Below are positions 62,848-64,000 of a stretch of DNA of 64,000 bases, in pieces. Source of the DNA: Marinobacter azerbaijanicus (lineage in GTDB: Bacteria; Pseudomonadota; Gammaproteobacteria; Pseudomonadales; Oleiphilaceae). Location of the stretch: contig NZ_JASSVS010000003.1 in NCBI RefSeq assembly GCF_030250645.1, positions 496,001-560,000 of the forward strand, read 5' to 3'. How positions within the stretch are numbered: the first letter of the stretch is position 1; every line of letters begins with the position of its first letter. The position numbers and the translations under genes were made by a program. Below the pieces are notes generated by a model. It was given only the letters and a program-made list of their open reading frames with translations. It had not been told where the DNA came from and made no database searches.

Positions 62848-63915
62848 TCAGATATCGCCGTCCGACGCCATCTGCATGTAGCTGTCGTTAAACCGCAGCT
62901 TCACGTTGCCCTCGTCGCCCATTATCGAACCATCCGGAAACTCGATACCCACAAAGTCCGGGCTCATGGCGCCCTGGCCAAGCAGCCCCTTGTCGAACGA
63001 GAACTGGCGAACGCTGTCCATGGCTTCACGGGCCTCATCGCTACGGATGAACTCAACTGAGTTCTCCGGCTTCCAGAACATTTTCATGCCCGCCAACTGA
63101 GCCTCATAACCGGCCTGGTCGGTACCGGACAGCTCACCCAGAAAAGCCCGGGCTTCCTGGCCCTCCTCAGAGTCCGAAGCCAGAATGCTCATGGTTTCAT
63201 ACCAGGCGCCGACGAGGGCCTTGCCCAGCTTGGGGTTGTCTTCCAGAGTCTCGGAATTCACCAGGGTCAGGTCCTTAATGTGGCCGGGAATCTGGCTGGA
63301 ATCGAACAGTTTGGTAGCGCCGGGGTAGGCTTCCACTTCCGCCAGTAGCGGATTCCAGGTAGCGACGTGGTGCACATCGTCAGTCTGGAAAGCGGATACC
63401 AGATCCGCATCTGAAATGTTCACCACGCTGATATCACGCTCTTCCAGGCCAACGGTATCCAGCGCCCGCACCAGCAGGTAATGGGAAACGGACAGCTCAA
63501 CAAGGTGCACGGTCTCGCCTTCCAGATCGGCAATAGATTCCGCATCCTTGGATACCAGGCCATCGTTGGCGTTTGAATAGTCTCCGACGATCAGGGCGGT
63601 GGTATCCACGCCAGACGCTGCGGGAATCGACAGTCCGTCCATGCTGGTGGCGACCACCCCGTCAAACTGGCCGGCGGTGTACTGGTTAATGGATTCGATG
63701 TAGTCGTTCACCTGCACAATATCCACTTCGATATCGTACTTGTCCGCCCACTTCTTCATGATTCCGTAGTCTTCGGCATACTGCCAGGGTACCCAGCCGG
63801 CGTAGATGGTCCAGGCGATGCTGAAGGAATCTTTTTCCTCGGCAAGAGCCCCCATGGACAGGGAGGCGGTCAGCAGGCCGGCCGCCAGATGTTTGCTCAG
63901 GTCAGATGTTTTCAT
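62848..63915 (-). CDS. ABC substrate-binding protein, urea-carboxylase-region type
   Basis: A 355-residue exported protein (signal peptide 1-25, cleavage near ALA-EEK) of the NMT1/TauA-like fold. The blocks SIAWTIYAGWVPWQY and SMDGLSIPAASGVDTTALIVGDYSN are shown by key residues YAGWVPWQY and GVDTTAL; they match the binding-protein family encoded by urea/guanidine carboxylase regions. It is the likely partner of the permease and ATPase at 57323-58923, about 4 kb away on the same strand. The 85 bases upstream, to the window edge, show no riboswitch. AGGAGA precedes ATG 63915. Confidence 0.9.
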   Translation of the reverse strand: MKTSDLSKHLAAGLLTASLSMGALAEEKDSFSIAWTIYAGWVPWQYAEDYGIMKKWADKYDIEVDIVQVNDYIESINQYTAGQFDGVVATSMDGLSIPAASGVDTTALIVGDYSNANDGLVSKDAESIADLEGETVHLVELSVSHYLLVRALDTVGLEERDISVVNISDADLVSAFQTDDVHHVATWNPLLAEVEAYPGATKLFDSSQIPGHIKDLTLVNSETLEDNPKLGKALVGAWYETMSILASDSEEGQEARAFLGELSGTDQAGYEAQLAGMKMFWKPENSVEFIRSDEAREAMDSVRQFSFDKGLLGQGAMSPDFVGIEFPDGSIMGDEGNVKLRFNDSYMQMASDGDI

Positions 63916-64000
63916 GGTGTCTCTCCTCGGGCGTTGCCCGTGTTGGTAGGTCTGGTGTTTTTGATTTCGGTTTTGATATGGGGTTGTTGGCATTCATTGA

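Noticed and set aside
63916..64000. Second guanidine riboswitch before the binding protein
   Set aside because: The 85 bases available contain none of the ykkC blocks; a riboswitch further upstream would be outside the window.

Overview
The window looks like a chromosomal piece of a marine gammaproteobacterium, most likely Marinobacter or a close relative. The evidence is the operon order (ubiE-ubiJ-ubiB-hisI-hisE-tatABC; zapA-6S RNA-fau opposite ygfB-pepP-ubiH-ubiI; aroQ-accB-accC), a wax-ester synthase beside PHA-associated genes, and the protein sequences themselves. No rRNA, tRNA, CRISPR array, prophage or intact insertion sequence was seen. Gene density is high and intergenic regions are short.

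Layout. 1-8.5 kb: aroQ-accB-accC (cut by the left edge), a two-gene unit of unknown function (1791-3493), a response-regulator diguanylate cyclase, a LapD-type c-di-GMP receptor with degenerate catalytic motifs, and a DUF2333 protein. 8.5-14.9 kb: ppa, an acyl-CoA dehydrogenase, rpiA, ilvA, a 49-residue membrane peptide behind an FNR/Anr-like box, fau, 6S RNA, zapA and a ZapB-like coiled coil. 15-18.3 kb: a zinc-related group (FtsX-type ABC exporter, DUF3299 protein, His-rich ZrgA behind a Zur-like box) lying between the zapA/6S locus and its usual partner operon ygfB-pepP-ubiH-ubiI. 22.9-30 kb: yedI, then on the minus strand ubiE-ubiJ-ubiB-hisI-hisE-tatA-tatB-tatC-rsmE. 30-33.9 kb: a storage-lipid group (PHA-system protein, FFLEELY-motif protein, alpha/beta hydrolase, wax-ester synthase).

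34-57.3 kb is largely a PQQ-dependent alcohol oxidation regulon of the exa/ped type: porin, FIST sensor-like protein, hybrid PAS kinase and ErbR/AgmR-type regulator; an ABC exporter with beta-propeller and binding-protein partners; a PedS2/PedR2-like two-component system; a pentapeptide-repeat protein; a calcium-type quinoprotein alcohol dehydrogenase (Asp-Phe-Ser active site); cytochrome c550; a PedG-like binding protein; and a second quinoprotein dehydrogenase with the Asp-Tyr-Asp signature of lanthanide enzymes. Two identical CGGGAA-N3-TTCCCG palindromes and two TACTACCAAG boxes mark its promoters. An orphan DUF2235 (Tle1-like) lipase with a lipoprotein partner, resembling a type VI effector-immunity pair, sits inside this region.

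57.3-64 kb: a NitT/TauT-type ABC permease and ATPase behind a clear ykkC (guanidine-I) riboswitch, a MetX-like alpha/beta hydrolase, glnT, a TetR regulator and a periplasmic binding protein of the urea-carboxylase-region type. This suggests uptake of guanidine or a relative, with the nitrogen passed on to glutamine-like products.

The most unusual signal is a set of five intergenic elements (9196, 10631, 13132, 61859, 62659), each about 110 bp. Each has 26-29 bp terminal arms that differ in sequence from copy to copy yet stay self-complementary. The arms enclose a conserved core (CACGC start, then two small hairpins with TCC(A/C)T apices), so each element can fold into a Y.
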